From positions 1 through 64,000 of the forward strand of contig NZ_JACHJK010000003.1 of NCBI RefSeq assembly GCF_014203595.1: DNA of 64,000 bases, written 5' to 3'. The stretch is from Streptomyces echinatus (GTDB taxonomy: Bacteria > Actinomycetota > Actinomycetes > Streptomycetales > Streptomycetaceae). Of the stretch, positions 1-8,935 are shown one piece after another (positions within the stretch are counted from its first letter, which is position 1; every line of letters begins with the position of its first letter). The position numbers were made by a program, and so were the translations under genes. Below the pieces are notes generated by a model that did not search any database, was not told the DNA's origin, and was given only the letters and a program-made list of their open reading frames with translations.

Positions 1-432
1 CTCCTCCAGCCGGCCGGCCAGTTTCCGAAGCACCGGATCGACCTGGTTCGTCCGCCGACGGACCCCCTTTTGAGGAACGGCGGCGGGCGGCGTCTCCCTT
101 GCTCCGGCGGCGTGCTGGTGGGCACGCACCGCCGTGGAGTCCACCGACACGTCCCAGTCAATCCGGCCGACGGCGTCCTGGGCAGCCTGCACCTTCGACA
201 GCAGCATCTGCCAGGTCCCGTCCGCCGACCAGCGGCGATGACGCTTATAGACCGTCTCCCACGGCCCGAACCGCTCCGGCAGATCCCGCCACTGCACCCC
301 AGTACGAACCCGGTAGAGCACTCCGTTGATCACCCGGCGGTGATCGCTCCACCGGCCCCCACGCGCACCACCACGAGGTAAGAACGACTCCAGCCGATCC
401 CACTCCGCATTCGTCAGGTCACCACGTCCCAT
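1..432 (-). mobile_element. IS5-family transposase, N-terminal part, cut by the window edge
   Basis: Reading leftwards from an ATG at 432 the frame stays open to base 1. It begins MGRGDLTNAEWDRLESFLP and continues through GVQWRDLPERFGPWETVYKR and the SVDSTAVRAHQHAAG segment holding the first catalytic Asp of the DDE transposase fold. This is the DUF4096-type N-terminal half of an IS5-group transposase. The rest, with the other catalytic residues, lies outside the window, so intactness cannot be judged. It faces away from a separate C-terminal IS5 fragment just to its right, so the two are not halves of one gene. Confidence 0.85.
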
Positions 433-491
433 GCAGCCAGCCTGCCCCCAACGCCCCACTCACGCAGGGAGATCCGAGAAACAGCGCCTAG

Positions 492-932
492 ATCAACGGG
501 CGCAAGCGGCACCTGCTCACCGACACGCTCGGACTCCTGCTGGCCGTGCTGGTCACGCCGGCCTCCACGACCGACCGGGACGCCGCCCGCGTTCTGCTGC
601 CCGCGGCGAAGGAGCACTTTCGGAGGCTGGCGCACCTCTGGGCCGACGACGGCTACACCGGCCACCTCATTGACTGGACCACCCAGAACCTCGGACTCGT
701 TCTCGACATCGTCCGCCGCAGCGACGACGTCCAAGGTTTTCAGGTTCTGCCCCGCCGCTGGATCGTCGAGAGATCCTTCGCCTGGCTCCTGCGCAGCCGG
801 CGCCTGGTCCGTGACTTCGAACGGCGCACCGACACCAGCGAGGCCGTCATCCTGTGGTCGATGACCATGCTCATGAGCCGCCGCCTGGCCGCCCAGCGCC
901 GGCAGCGTCCTGCTCCGGCGCGGGCAGCGTGA
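492..932 (+). pseudogene. IS5-family transposase, C-terminal fragment
   Basis: The frame opens after a TAG at 489-491 and reads INGRKRHLLTDTLGLLLAVL, then LPRRWIVERSFAWLLRSRR near the end. These are the block around the second catalytic Asp and the final helix with the catalytic Glu of IS5-type DDE transposases. The N-terminal half is missing, so it cannot make a working enzyme. Its last 60 bases overlap the convergent coiled-coil gene on the minus strand, which suggests insertion into or next to that gene's 3' end. Confidence 0.85.
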
Positions 933-1383
933 ACCTGCCCGGTCTCTCCTCGACCAGCCAGCCCCGTTCCACGAGCCGTTTCAGCCGGGCCCTCGCGCCC
1001 TCGACCCGGGAGGCGGAAGCACTGTCCCAGCCCAGCACCACCGCTGCCCGCCGGGCACCGAGCCCGTCGGCTGCCGCCTGCGCAGCGGCGGCCATCAACG
1101 CCTGGTAGTCCACCGACAGCACCTCGGTTCCGGCCGCGGCCTGGCGGTGAGGCACCGCCCGGCGCGGACCCACCGGCTTCCTCTGCGACACGACGGCCTC
1201 GGCGGACGCCTCCTCCTCGGCCAGCGCTTCCAGATATTGCTCCAGGCCGATCACCCGGCGCCTGAGCACCTCTTCCGCCTCCACCAGAGCCGCCCGCACT
1301 TGCTCCAGCTCGGCTTCGAGATCCTCCACCCGCACCGCCGCGGCCTTCCGCCGCGCTTCCAACACCGCCCGCATCGACGGCAT
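871..1383 (-). CDS. coiled-coil / winged-helix-like protein of unknown function
   Basis: A 170-aa product if started at the ATG at 1383; an in-frame TTG at 1413 would add 10 residues. Residues about 5-60 are Glu/Arg/Leu-rich with heptad spacing and should form a coiled coil. Residues about 100-155 (DGLGARRAAVVLGWDSAS, then ERGWLVEERPGRFTLP) look like a small helix-turn-helix with a beta wing. A DNA-binding role is inferred from shape only; no named family was recognised. The last 20 residues are Gly/Pro-rich and overlap the transposase fragment, so the natural C-terminus may have been replaced by the IS insertion. Confidence 0.55.
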   Translation of the reverse strand: MPSMRAVLEARRKAAAVRVEDLEAELEQVRAALVEAEEVLRRRVIGLEQYLEALAEEEASAEAVVSQRKPVGPRRAVPHRQAAAGTEVLSVDYQALMAAAAQAAADGLGARRAAVVLGWDSASASRVEGARARLKRLVERGWLVEERPGRFTLPAPEQDAAGAGRPGGGS

Positions 1384-1506
1384 CCGCCACCCCCACGACA
1401 CCTCGGTCAGCAACGGACCGAGACTTCCGTGCCAGCCGCCATCTCATGCCGGACCAGCGGAAACCGCACGTGAGGTTCGGAAAGAGAACGACCTCTTAGG
1501 CAGCCA

Positions 1507-1619
1507 ATTTGGCGCGAGCCTCGAAGATCATGGCCCAAGATCGTGGCACTAACGGGCAGGCTCACAAACCTGCCCGATCCGCTGGCTAGCGGAATGGGCC
1601 ATGATCACTCGCGCCAAAT
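1507..1619. repeat. long nested inverted repeat with two internal hairpins
   Basis: Bases 1507-1518 pair perfectly with 1608-1619 (12 bp) and 1526-1537 with 1595-1606 (12 bp), leaving a 7-nt bulge on the left arm and 1 nt on the right. Inside, 1553-1560 pairs with 1569-1576 (8 bp, CGGGCAGG stem) and 1579-1583 with 1588-1592. The whole is a branched 113-base structure. It has MITE-like ends, but no direct repeat is seen flanking it. No protein is encoded. Confidence 0.8.
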
Positions 1620-2438
1620 CAGCTCCAGCCCAAAGCAGCTCCACCGACCTACTCGCCTTCAGCGGGCGGCTTATCCAGCCACGGATAGTCGATATCTCAC
1701 CGCTAGATTTATCTACCGAGATGGCCAAAGAATTGGGACAATCGGCCGATGTGCATCGTGCATAGTTGAGTTAGGTACGAGTGATTGGGCTCTAGCGGCC
1801 GCAAATTTTGGTGACCTACAGAAAAGTCCGAGTACCCAACACCTGCCGCGATCTCTACCGAGTGTTCATCGAGCCTCTCCGTCGCCTTTCGAGCGTCGCG
1901 AGCCAGCACCTCAAGATAGCGAGGCAGGAACGAATCGTGTATTACGTCGAAGTAGTGCACAGATCACCGCCGCCCTCGAACGGCGCGCACTCCTGCCCAA
2001 CGCATGCGATGATTACACCGTAATGATGCAGCTCAGGTCGGGTGATGCGCCTTCGGCGACTGCCCCAGTCTGTAGTTGACCCGTTTCAAGACCGGGCCCC
2101 AGCGTGCTCGGACATTGGGGCCTCCTGGCAGGTACCAGGGTACCCGGACCGGACTCACACCGGCAAGCGACGACGGGCTTACGACGAAAGATCACCTGCA
2201 CGAGGTCACCTCCCATCTGCTGGGCGCATGAATGATCAGAGTTAGTGCCGAGGCGATGGATAGTTCTCGGACAAGAGTGGATCAACAGCGGCAACCTCCG
2301 CCAGTCGCCGACAGTGCCGGGCACACTCGGGACCATCGAGTCCAGAAGTACTCAAAGGCTGTACTTGGCCGCCAAATATTGCTCGGGAGTTCAGCAGAGC
2401 CACAAGCATTGAACGAACGGGACAAGCGAGACCGACTT
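1620..2438. other. degenerate AT-richer stretch without a convincing gene
   Basis: This 0.8-kb stretch has visibly lower GC and no Streptomyces-like codon bias. Several short open frames overlap on both strands (for example 1709-1960 minus and 1808-2023 plus) but none has a ribosome binding site plus a recognisable domain. It is probably decayed or foreign DNA left of the peroxidase cassette and must contain that cassette's promoter, which I could not pinpoint. Confidence 0.5.
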
Positions 2439-2451
2439 GGAGGAGCGACAG

Positions 2452-3573
2452 ATGTCATCCGAGTTCGTTCGTTATACCCCTGAGATCGAGACCATCGATC
2501 CCCATCTCGACGAGCTGCTGGCACAGATCATCGATTTCTGGGAGAAAAAGGGCCGTGCATCGCCGAGTACCGAGGGCACCGGGCGGGCCGTCCGCGGCGC
2601 GCACGCGAAGTCATTCGGCCTGGTCAAGGCAGAAGTCGAGATCTTGGCTGATGTGCCGGCGGCGTATGCGCAGGGCATCTATGCCAAGCCGGGCCGCCAC
2701 GGCGCACTGATTCGCTTCTCCAGCACGTCCACCCACCTGGGCACGGACGCACAACTCGGACCCGGCCTTGGCTTCGCGATCAAAATATTCGATATCGACG
2801 GACCAAAACTCGTCGAAGACGAGCCGGACTCGACCACCTTCGATCTCGTGCTCAAAAATAATCCCATCTTCATCAGCAATACGGCGAAACACTACCTGTT
2901 CATCGAGGACATCGCGAACAACGCGCAGGACTACCTGACGCGCGGCAAGGCGGGTCTCCACGAGCTGCTGGCGGAAGTGCTCACGGGCAAGGGCCAGCTG
3001 GAGCAGCAAGAGTGGGCATGGGACGAGCTATTCGCGATCGTGAGACTGGTAACGCAGACGCATGTGCGCAATCCGCTGCTCACCACGTTCTGGAGCATGG
3101 GCGCGGTACGTCATGGGGACTACATCGCCAAGATACGTGTCGCGCCGGCCGCGGAGAGCGCCACGCACGTGATCCATCGTGATCTTGACCTCACGATTGG
3201 CCCGGACGTGTTTTATCCGACGCTGGCGGACGAGCTACAGGCGAGACCATTCGATTTCGATCTTCAGGTCCAGCTGTGCACGGACCTCACGGCGATGCCA
3301 GTGAACGTCCTGACCGTGGAATGGCCCGAAAAGTTGTCTCCCTTTGTCACCGTGGGACGCGTGCATCTACCGCGCCAGGACATCTCGGGACCTGAGAACT
3401 TCGAGAAGGGTGACGCGCTCGCGTTCAATCAGTGGCGTGTCACGTCCGCTCACCGCCCGCTGGGCGAAATCATGAACGTGCGACGGATCTACACGGCGTC
3501 GGCCAAGGTCCGCCGGACGCTCAACCACCAGCCGCAAGCCGAGCCGACCAGTGCCGATTCGGTGTTGCCGTGA
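2452..3573 (+). CDS. short catalase-fold heme protein (catalase-like, y4iL-type)
   Basis: A 373-aa protein. The ATG at 2452 is chosen because GGAGGAG (2439-2445) sits 6 nt upstream; a TTG at 2437 would bury that site. The N-terminal third carries the catalase signature around the distal His (RGAHAKSFG, His51) followed by RHGALIRFSS and GPGLGFAIKIFD, matching the beta-barrel core. It is much shorter than classical catalases (about 480 aa or more), and the usual proximal Tyr block is not obvious. Members of this short group are thought to bind heme and act as peroxidases or hydroperoxide-handling enzymes. It is followed by a protein of unknown function and a DyP peroxidase in the same direction, suggesting a joint oxidative role. 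Exact substrate unknown. Confidence 0.8.
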   Translation: MSSEFVRYTPEIETIDPHLDELLAQIIDFWEKKGRASPSTEGTGRAVRGAHAKSFGLVKAEVEILADVPAAYAQGIYAKPGRHGALIRFSSTSTHLGTDAQLGPGLGFAIKIFDIDGPKLVEDEPDSTTFDLVLKNNPIFISNTAKHYLFIEDIANNAQDYLTRGKAGLHELLAEVLTGKGQLEQQEWAWDELFAIVRLVTQTHVRNPLLTTFWSMGAVRHGDYIAKIRVAPAAESATHVIHRDLDLTIGPDVFYPTLADELQARPFDFDLQVQLCTDLTAMPVNVLTVEWPEKLSPFVTVGRVHLPRQDISGPENFEKGDALAFNQWRVTSAHRPLGEIMNVRRIYTASAKVRRTLNHQPQAEPTSADSVLP

Positions 3574-3689
3574 TCAGAGGCCCACGGGCCCGGCTCGGGC
3601 GGTAACCACCCGGTCCGCGGCGCATCCGTGGGTCGTGTGGCCATTATCCGGGCGCAGGAATCGAACCGGATCGAAAGGACAGGACGGCT

Positions 3690-4322
3690 ATGACAATGCA
3701 AGAAGGGACAGCGACCGCACCGGAACCCGATCAGGCCGTGGAGCAGAAGATCCAGAAGCTGCGAGAGCTCTACGCCGACGCGCCGGAGGTGGGAAAGCAG
3801 GCGTTGGAGAACGTACTCCGAAAAGACGCGACGTCGTTTGTGGGGAAGCCGCGAACGCGGATGGAATCCGCTGGCCGGGTCGGCAGCCGTCAGGGCAGGG
3901 TCTCGGAGCTCACCCTGATCGCTCCGTTCGTGGAAGGTGGAGCGGAGCGACTGCGCGCCTTCCTGCAGCTGCGGGACGGAAACTTCGATGACACAGACAG
4001 GGTTGGCACCGTCCACGATATGCGCTTCGTATTCCTTGACAGCGACACGAAGCTGCTCTTCTGCACCGCCTACGACGATGAGTGGGACCCCTACATCGAC
4101 GACTTCGCAACGAAGATCCCGGACGAACTGGATCTGTTTATGTGCAATTGCGTGGGATGGCCGGGAACGCGCAGCCCGTCGGTGAAGGACTGGATCGCGA
4201 AGTACCAGATCCCGGCCGATGGCTGGTACGTCGCGAATCCAGATCTGACGGTGGCGGAGACCAAGCGGCTGAACCGCGTCGGCCACGCGCTGGAAGAATT
4301 CCTGGACAAGATCAGCGACTAG
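3690..4322 (+). CDS. uncharacterised 210-aa protein of the peroxidase cassette
   Basis: Starts at ATG 3690 behind AAGGACAGGA; a second ATG lies two codons downstream. No signal peptide or membrane segment. The first 45 residues are helical and charged. From about residue 70 alternating strands (SELTLIAPFVEGG, HDMRFVFLD, KLLFCTAYDDEW) suggest a ferredoxin-like alpha/beta sandwich, as in dimeric alpha-beta barrel proteins, which is the same general fold family as DyP peroxidases. The sequence contains two Cys (LFMCNCVGW). It lies between two heme-peroxidase genes and its preserved frame in a decayed neighbourhood argues it matters to them, perhaps as an accessory or partner. Function is not known. 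Confidence 0.7.
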   Translation: MTMQEGTATAPEPDQAVEQKIQKLRELYADAPEVGKQALENVLRKDATSFVGKPRTRMESAGRVGSRQGRVSELTLIAPFVEGGAERLRAFLQLRDGNFDDTDRVGTVHDMRFVFLDSDTKLLFCTAYDDEWDPYIDDFATKIPDELDLFMCNCVGWPGTRSPSVKDWIAKYQIPADGWYVANPDLTVAETKRLNRVGHALEEFLDKISD

Positions 4323-4417
4323 TCCAGCCACCCGGTCAGTCTGCGGGGTGCGGCCGCGCCACCCCGCAGACTGTCCCCGTGAGCCGGCTCGCCTCGGTTT
4401 CTTGTGGGGAGAACGCC

Positions 4418-5824
4418 ATGCCGCTCGTCGATCGCCTCGGAGGCGACCTTCCGCGCACCCCCGTCACCGTAGAGCTCGACGACATCCAGGCGACGGTGCT
4501 GCGCTATCGGCCCGAGCCCTACTACGGCACGCACGTCATGCTCCACGTGGAGGATGCCCAGGCCGGCCGCGAATTCGTGCAGCGACTGACACCCTATGTC
4601 GACTCTGCCGCCGACTGGTGGGAGGCCGGCGACGCCTGGACCTCAATCGCCATCAGCTCCACCGGGCTGGTGGCTCTAGGCCTGCCAGAGGATTCGCTCC
4701 GGTCCTTCCCCGAAGCATTCCGCGTGGGGATGGCCGCACGCGCCGACAAGCTCCGGGACTACGGACCAAACGACCCGACGAACTGGGAAAGGCCCTTCGG
4801 CACCGGGGAGATCCACATCGCGGTCAGCATCTTCAGCGACACGGAAGACAAGTGGCGCCGCGCGATGGAGACCGCGGGCCAGCAGTATCAGGGGTTCTCC
4901 GGCGTCACCGTAATGCTGATGCAGGACTTCGGCGCCCAGCCAGGCGACCTCAATCCGCTGGGCTACAAAGATTCGATCGGCCAGCCGGCCATCGAGGGCT
5001 GCGGCGTCGACTCGTTGCCCGGCCAGGGACCACCGATCAAGGCCGGCGAATTCATCCTCGGCTACCCCGGCGAGGCCGGCGTGCCGCTGCCGATGCCCCG
5101 CCCGGACGTGCTGGGCCGCAACGGCACCTTCGTCGGGCTGCGCAACTACCAGGCCCGCGTCGGGACGTTCAACCGGTTCCTGCGCGAGCATGCGCCGACC
5201 GAGCAGGAGCGGGAACTGCTCGCCGCGAAGCTGGTGGGCCGCTGGCGCAGCGGTGCGCCCTTGACGCTCGCCCCGACGCAGGACGACCCAGCGCTCGGCG
5301 CGGACGCGCGCCGGAACAACGACTTCACCTACGCCGCGGATCCGCACGGCCGGCAGGTGCCGCTCGGCTCACACATGCGGCGCATGAACCCGCGCGACAC
5401 CAAGATGGCCCTACTCGCCGACGTGAACGTTCACCGGATCATCCGGCGCAGCACGACCTACGGGGCACCCTACGACCCTGACGCGACCTCGGAGCAGGAC
5501 GACGAGGTAGCACGCGGCACCTACTTCATCTTCCTCAGCGCCAAGGCAATGGCCACGATGGAGTTCCTGCAGCAAGAGTGGATCAACAACGGCAACTTCA
5601 TGGACCTGGGCGACGAACGCGATCCGAACGTCGGGCTGCAGGAGGACGGGGCGACGTTCACCATCCCGCAACATCCGGTCCGGCGCCGCATCCACGGCAT
5701 CCAGACATTCAACGTGCTGCGCGGCGGCGAATACTTCTTCATGCCCTCCCTGTCCGCCTTGAGATGGATCGGGGAGCTCCGCCAATCCAGCGGCCAGGCT
5801 GATGAACGGGCCGAACCATCCTGA
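4418..5824 (+). CDS. DyP-type heme peroxidase
   Basis: A 468-aa protein from ATG 4418, with GGGGAG 7-12 nt upstream. The DyP hallmark region is GYKDSIGQP with the catalytic Asp at 185; the usual Gly after that Asp (GxxDG) is Ser here. The proximal heme ligand is most likely His339 in VNVHRIIRR, followed by the TTYG block of the large DyP group. The C-terminal GEYFFMPSLSAL matches the family ending. No signal peptide is seen, so it is probably cytoplasmic or encapsulated. DyP enzymes oxidise dyes, phenolics and porphyrinogens with hydrogen peroxide. It is the third gene of a same-strand cassette with the catalase-like and unknown proteins. Confidence 0.88.
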   Translation: MPLVDRLGGDLPRTPVTVELDDIQATVLRYRPEPYYGTHVMLHVEDAQAGREFVQRLTPYVDSAADWWEAGDAWTSIAISSTGLVALGLPEDSLRSFPEAFRVGMAARADKLRDYGPNDPTNWERPFGTGEIHIAVSIFSDTEDKWRRAMETAGQQYQGFSGVTVMLMQDFGAQPGDLNPLGYKDSIGQPAIEGCGVDSLPGQGPPIKAGEFILGYPGEAGVPLPMPRPDVLGRNGTFVGLRNYQARVGTFNRFLREHAPTEQERELLAAKLVGRWRSGAPLTLAPTQDDPALGADARRNNDFTYAADPHGRQVPLGSHMRRMNPRDTKMALLADVNVHRIIRRSTTYGAPYDPDATSEQDDEVARGTYFIFLSAKAMATMEFLQQEWINNGNFMDLGDERDPNVGLQEDGATFTIPQHPVRRRIHGIQTFNVLRGGEYFFMPSLSALRWIGELRQSSGQADERAEPS

Positions 5825-6072
5825 AAGCCGTCGCGACCCCCTGACGACTGCAAGCTTCACGAACCCCGAGTTGCACCGATCTGGCTCAGGACGCGGGGAC
5901 CTGGCCCGCTGAGGACGGGAGGTGCCCGCGGTGGGCGAGGGTACGGCCGGCCCCGATGCCGGGAGCGGCGCTTCTGCTCGTGGCCTGACCATCAACAAGT
6001 TCGAGACCGATCCCACACACGCCTCTTGCCGTCCACGGCTCGTCCACCAGAAGCGACCGTGCTGATGTTGAC

Positions 6073-6351
6073 TCAGGCGGATTCGAGCAGGTGCCGGCCG
6101 TCATGTGAGCGGACGTGCGGAGCGGTTGCGGTGTCCAGGGCATCGAGCACACGGACCGCGTAGGCCTCCCCCATCGCCCCCTCGACTTCCTCCGGGGTCA
6201 GCCATCTCACGGCGGTCGACTCGCTTGACGTGCGTTCTGCACCGGCGACCGGTCGACACAGGAAGACGAGAGCAACAACGCCACGGCTCATGTTCTTGTA
6301 GACCGCCGTGTGAGCGCCCTCCCTGGCCGTCCTCGGGCCGTCGAAGGACGC
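6073..6351 (-). pseudogene. NUDIX hydrolase, C-terminal remnant
   Basis: The frame opens right after a stop at 6352-6354 and reads VYKNMSRGVVALVFLCRP, then STAVRWLTPEEVE, typical of the last strands and helix of Streptomyces NUDIX hydrolases. The NUDIX box itself and the N-terminus are missing, so this is inactive debris. The upstream break coincides with unrelated sequence. Confidence 0.6.
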
Positions 6352-6510
6352 TCAGTCGCCGCACGTCACAGCGGATCGATGGCGACAGAGCAGAGAAGCA
6401 GCGTGGCTGAGGCCGGTGGGGGACCGGCGAGGCATACGCGCGCCTGAACGGTCAGCGCACCCGTCGTCGTGGCTGGCTGTCGTCGGCTGAGGCTCATTAG
6501 GGTGCTCCGC

Positions 6511-6654
6511 ATGTCCGAAGAAGCCCCGGCCTGTCCTGAGTGCAGCCAGCCCATGCGGTTCGGCGGCTTCGTGCTCTGCAAGCGGGAGGACGATGGCCGG
6601 CGCGCCTGCCGGTCGCTCTCGGGGTGTGCCAGTCGGCATGTCTGGTGGCGCTGA
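6511..6654 (+). CDS. 47-aa zinc-ribbon-like protein
   Basis: A very small protein beginning MSEEAPACPECSQPMRF, with Cys at 8, 11, 23, 33 and 39 and an Arg/Trp-rich tail (ASRHVWWR). The CPEC pair followed by later cysteines looks like a rubredoxin-knuckle zinc site. The start at 6511 is preferred because the longer in-frame N-terminus (from 6469) is Arg-rich and unlike a protein. No clear ribosome binding site. Function unknown; an adaptor or nucleic-acid-binding role would be a guess. Confidence 0.5.
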   Translation: MSEEAPACPECSQPMRFGGFVLCKREDDGRRACRSLSGCASRHVWWR

Positions 6655-6815
6655 GCCGACCCGCCGGACGAGGCTTTGGAGGCCTGCGCGGTGCCGGAGC
6701 TTTTCCGCTGACATCAACGAGCGTGGACGGCAGCGACACGCGGCAACCACGTCCGGCACCGTTGCCGGAGGCGAGTCCGGACCAAGGCGAGGAGATCGAA
6801 CTCCTAAAGCGGTGT

Positions 6816-8180
6816 TCACTCTCCACATCGCCCAGTACAAGGGCGTGAAGCCGGCGGACTGGTCGAGGTGGAAGGCGGAGCCCGGAGTCGTCGGAGTCCA
6901 GCCCTCCCACAGGGCAAGCCGAACAGCCGCAGCCACATCAGACGGCAGTACAGGCTCAGCCTCGCGACCGATCCAGCTGCTCGGATGCGGCTGGTCGGTG
7001 GTGACCACAAAGGTCGTACCCGGAGTGTCCGCATGCTCGACCGCGAGAGTAGTTCGGCGACCACGCGGGCCAGACCGGTCGCCGCGATCTCGGTGCGGTC
7101 GTGGGCGAGCGAGGTCGCCGCCGCCTCGCGCATCGCCTCGGAGTGGGCGGGCGTACCCGGCTCGGCGATCTGGATGTACGGGTGGATCACCGGCAGAAGC
7201 TGCGAGAGGTTGCCGATGTCGGAGGAACCGGCGGGGCGTTCCGGACCGGCGGGCGCTATCTCCAGGCCCAGTGCGCGCACGGCCTGCCCGAACCGTTCGG
7301 CGAGCACGGTGCTGTCGCGACGCTCCGCGTAGAGCGGTCCGGTCTCTGACACCTCGGCCGCGGTTCCGGTGGCCAGCGCCGCTCCCTCGGCGGCCGCGTG
7401 GACCCGCTCGACCAGGGCCCCGGCCGATACGGCCGTACGGTCCCGTACGTACAACTCCACGGCGGCGTGGGCGGGAACGACGTTCGGGGCTTGCCCGCCG
7501 TCCGTGACGACGCCGTGCAGGCGTGCTGTCGGCGGGACGAACTGCCGCAGGGCGTCGAGGGCGGTGAGGAACAACTGGGCGGCGGCCAGTGCGCTGCGGC
7601 CCTCCCACGGTGATTTCGCGGCGTGCGCACTCACGCCGGTGAAGGCGACGCGCAGGTGCGCCGCGGCCAGCGAGTGCTGGGTGGTGACGGAGCGGTCGGC
7701 CGGGTGGAACATCATCGCCGCGTCCACGCCCTCGAACACCCCGGCCTCGGCCAGCCGGACCTTGCCGGCGCCGCCCATCTCCTCGCCGGGCGTGCCGATG
7801 ACGGCGACCGTTCCCGGGTGCGACGGCAAGGCCCGTACGACGGCGATCGCGGCCGCGGCGCACCCGGCTGCGATGAGGTTGTGCCCGCAGCCGTGCCCGA
7901 CGCCGGGCAGCGCGTCGTACTCCGCCAGGACGGTGACGTACGGGCCGGGCCGGCTGCCCTCGTGCACGGCCACGAACGCGGTGTCCATCCCGCCCACCGC
8001 CTCCGTCACGGCGAAGCCGGCTTCCGTGAGCCAGCGGGTCAGCGACTCCTGAGCGTGGAACTCGGAGAACTTCAGCTCCGGCCGCGCGTGGATCGCCAGG
8101 CTCACCGCCTCCATGCGGGGACGCAGCGCGGCGAGTTCAGCGGCCAGGGCCCCCAGCGGGGGCGGCGCGGTGGTGGGCAT
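6816..8180 (-). CDS. M20-family metallopeptidase / amidohydrolase with a chimeric C-terminus
   Basis: Starts at ATG 8180 with GGAGG just upstream. The M20 dinuclear-metal core is complete: GVGHGCGHNL, the catalytic GTPGEEMGG, the dimerisation-lid HAAKSPWEGRSALAA, and the late HPYIQIAE...PAHSEAM metal-binding block. Such enzymes hydrolyse N-acyl amino acids or p-aminobenzoyl-glutamate-type amides in the cytoplasm. The normal end should be just after ARVVAELL; instead the frame runs about 75 residues into Arg-rich sequence that belongs, in another frame, to a different gene remnant (6845-7057). The recombination junction is near 7055. The enzyme body is intact, so activity may be retained. Confidence 0.8.
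   Translation of the reverse strand: MPTTAPPPLGALAAELAALRPRMEAVSLAIHARPELKFSEFHAQESLTRWLTEAGFAVTEAVGGMDTAFVAVHEGSRPGPYVTVLAEYDALPGVGHGCGHNLIAAGCAAAAIAVVRALPSHPGTVAVIGTPGEEMGGAGKVRLAEAGVFEGVDAAMMFHPADRSVTTQHSLAAAHLRVAFTGVSAHAAKSPWEGRSALAAAQLFLTALDALRQFVPPTARLHGVVTDGGQAPNVVPAHAAVELYVRDRTAVSAGALVERVHAAAEGAALATGTAAEVSETGPLYAERRDSTVLAERFGQAVRALGLEIAPAGPERPAGSSDIGNLSQLLPVIHPYIQIAEPGTPAHSEAMREAAATSLAHDRTEIAATGLARVVAELLSRSSMRTLRVRPLWSPPTSRIRAAGSVARLSLYCRLMWLRLFGLPCGRAGLRRLRAPPSTSTSPPASRPCTGRCGE
6845..7057 (-). pseudogene. C-terminal remnant of an SMI1/immunity-like protein
   Basis: In a frame shifted from the M20 gene the sequence reads TTFVVTTDQPHPSSWIGR, then LPSDVAAAVRLALWEGWTP, PGSAFHLD. This pattern (helix, GW.P..PG..F.LD) is common at the C-terminus of small Streptomyces proteins of the SMI1/immunity type. 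No start and no natural stop; fused to the M20 gene at about 7055. Family placement is tentative. Confidence 0.4.
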
Positions 8181-8413
8181 GTGGGCCTCCGTCGTACGGG
8201 TCGAGCACCGGAACGCACGGAATGAGCTGTCACGGTGTGCGTCGAGACTGCGGCAGCCGTCGCATCGTCGGCCCGCGATTACCGCGCCCCAGGTAACCCA
8301 GGCGGACTGCGCTCTCCGGACGAACAGGATGCCTCCGTAACGAAGTGAATCCAGGGGTGCCGGCCCGGGTCCTGCCGTTTGACTCGGGACGCCGAACGTT
8401 GTGGAGGGGGAGC

Positions 8414-8935
8414 ATGGGCTCGGAACAGGGTCGACAGGCCTCCGTGCGGGATCGCGCGGAGGCACTCGGTCTCGGCGAGGAGCGAGGAAGTTATGCCGTC
8501 GCAGGGCTGTGGGGCGCCCTCGCACAGCTCGCACGGCGGTTCCTCGCAGGGGTGTTCGTCGCCTTGCTGGTCTGTCTGGTCGTCCTCTCGTCGGGATTCC
8601 AAAAGGGCGTCATCACGATGGGAGCCGTGATGCTCTCACTGTTCGGTCTCACGCTGGCCTGGCGCGGTCTCAGCGCCAGGTTCGGGCTCCGCAGGTGCTA
8701 CCTCTACACGCGCGGTCTGGTGGTCACCAGCACCTTTGGCCGAGTGCGCCATGTGGTGGCATGGACAGAGGTGACCGAGCTGAAGTGGATGTCCAACCTG
8801 ACGCTCCTCCTGGCTTTCCACCGATTCGAGATCGAACGGCGCGGTGCCGGGCGCGTGGCGTTCCTGGCCCTCGGCATCAAGCCTCAACTGGTGGATGCCC
8901 TGCAGACGCAGGCGGGAGCGAATGGTGTCCGCTGA
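8414..8935 (+). CDS. small membrane protein with PH-like C-terminal part
   Basis: A 173-aa protein from ATG 8414 behind GGAGGGGGA. Residues about 35-85 form two hydrophobic segments (FLAGVFVALLVCLVVLSS and MGAVMLSLFGLTLAW). The remainder (CYLYTRGLVVTSTFGRVR, VVAWTEVTELKWM) resembles the strand pattern of bacterial PH-like domains. It is likely an inner-membrane protein with a cytoplasmic beta domain. Head to head with the M20 gene (233-bp gap). No partner or function can be assigned. Confidence 0.6.
   Translation: MGSEQGRQASVRDRAEALGLGEERGSYAVAGLWGALAQLARRFLAGVFVALLVCLVVLSSGFQKGVITMGAVMLSLFGLTLAWRGLSARFGLRRCYLYTRGLVVTSTFGRVRHVVAWTEVTELKWMSNLTLLLAFHRFEIERRGAGRVAFLALGIKPQLVDALQTQAGANGVR

Noticed and set aside
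1507..1619. Streptomyces telomere-type palindromes
   Set aside because: Coding DNA and an IS5 piece continue to the left edge, and the arm sequences do not resemble the known telomeric palindrome series that I remember.
1709..1960. Minus-strand open frame beginning MHYFDVIHDSFLPRYLEVL
   Set aside because: Protein-like text but no ribosome binding site, no recognisable family and an equally open antisense frame; listed only as part of the degenerate stretch.
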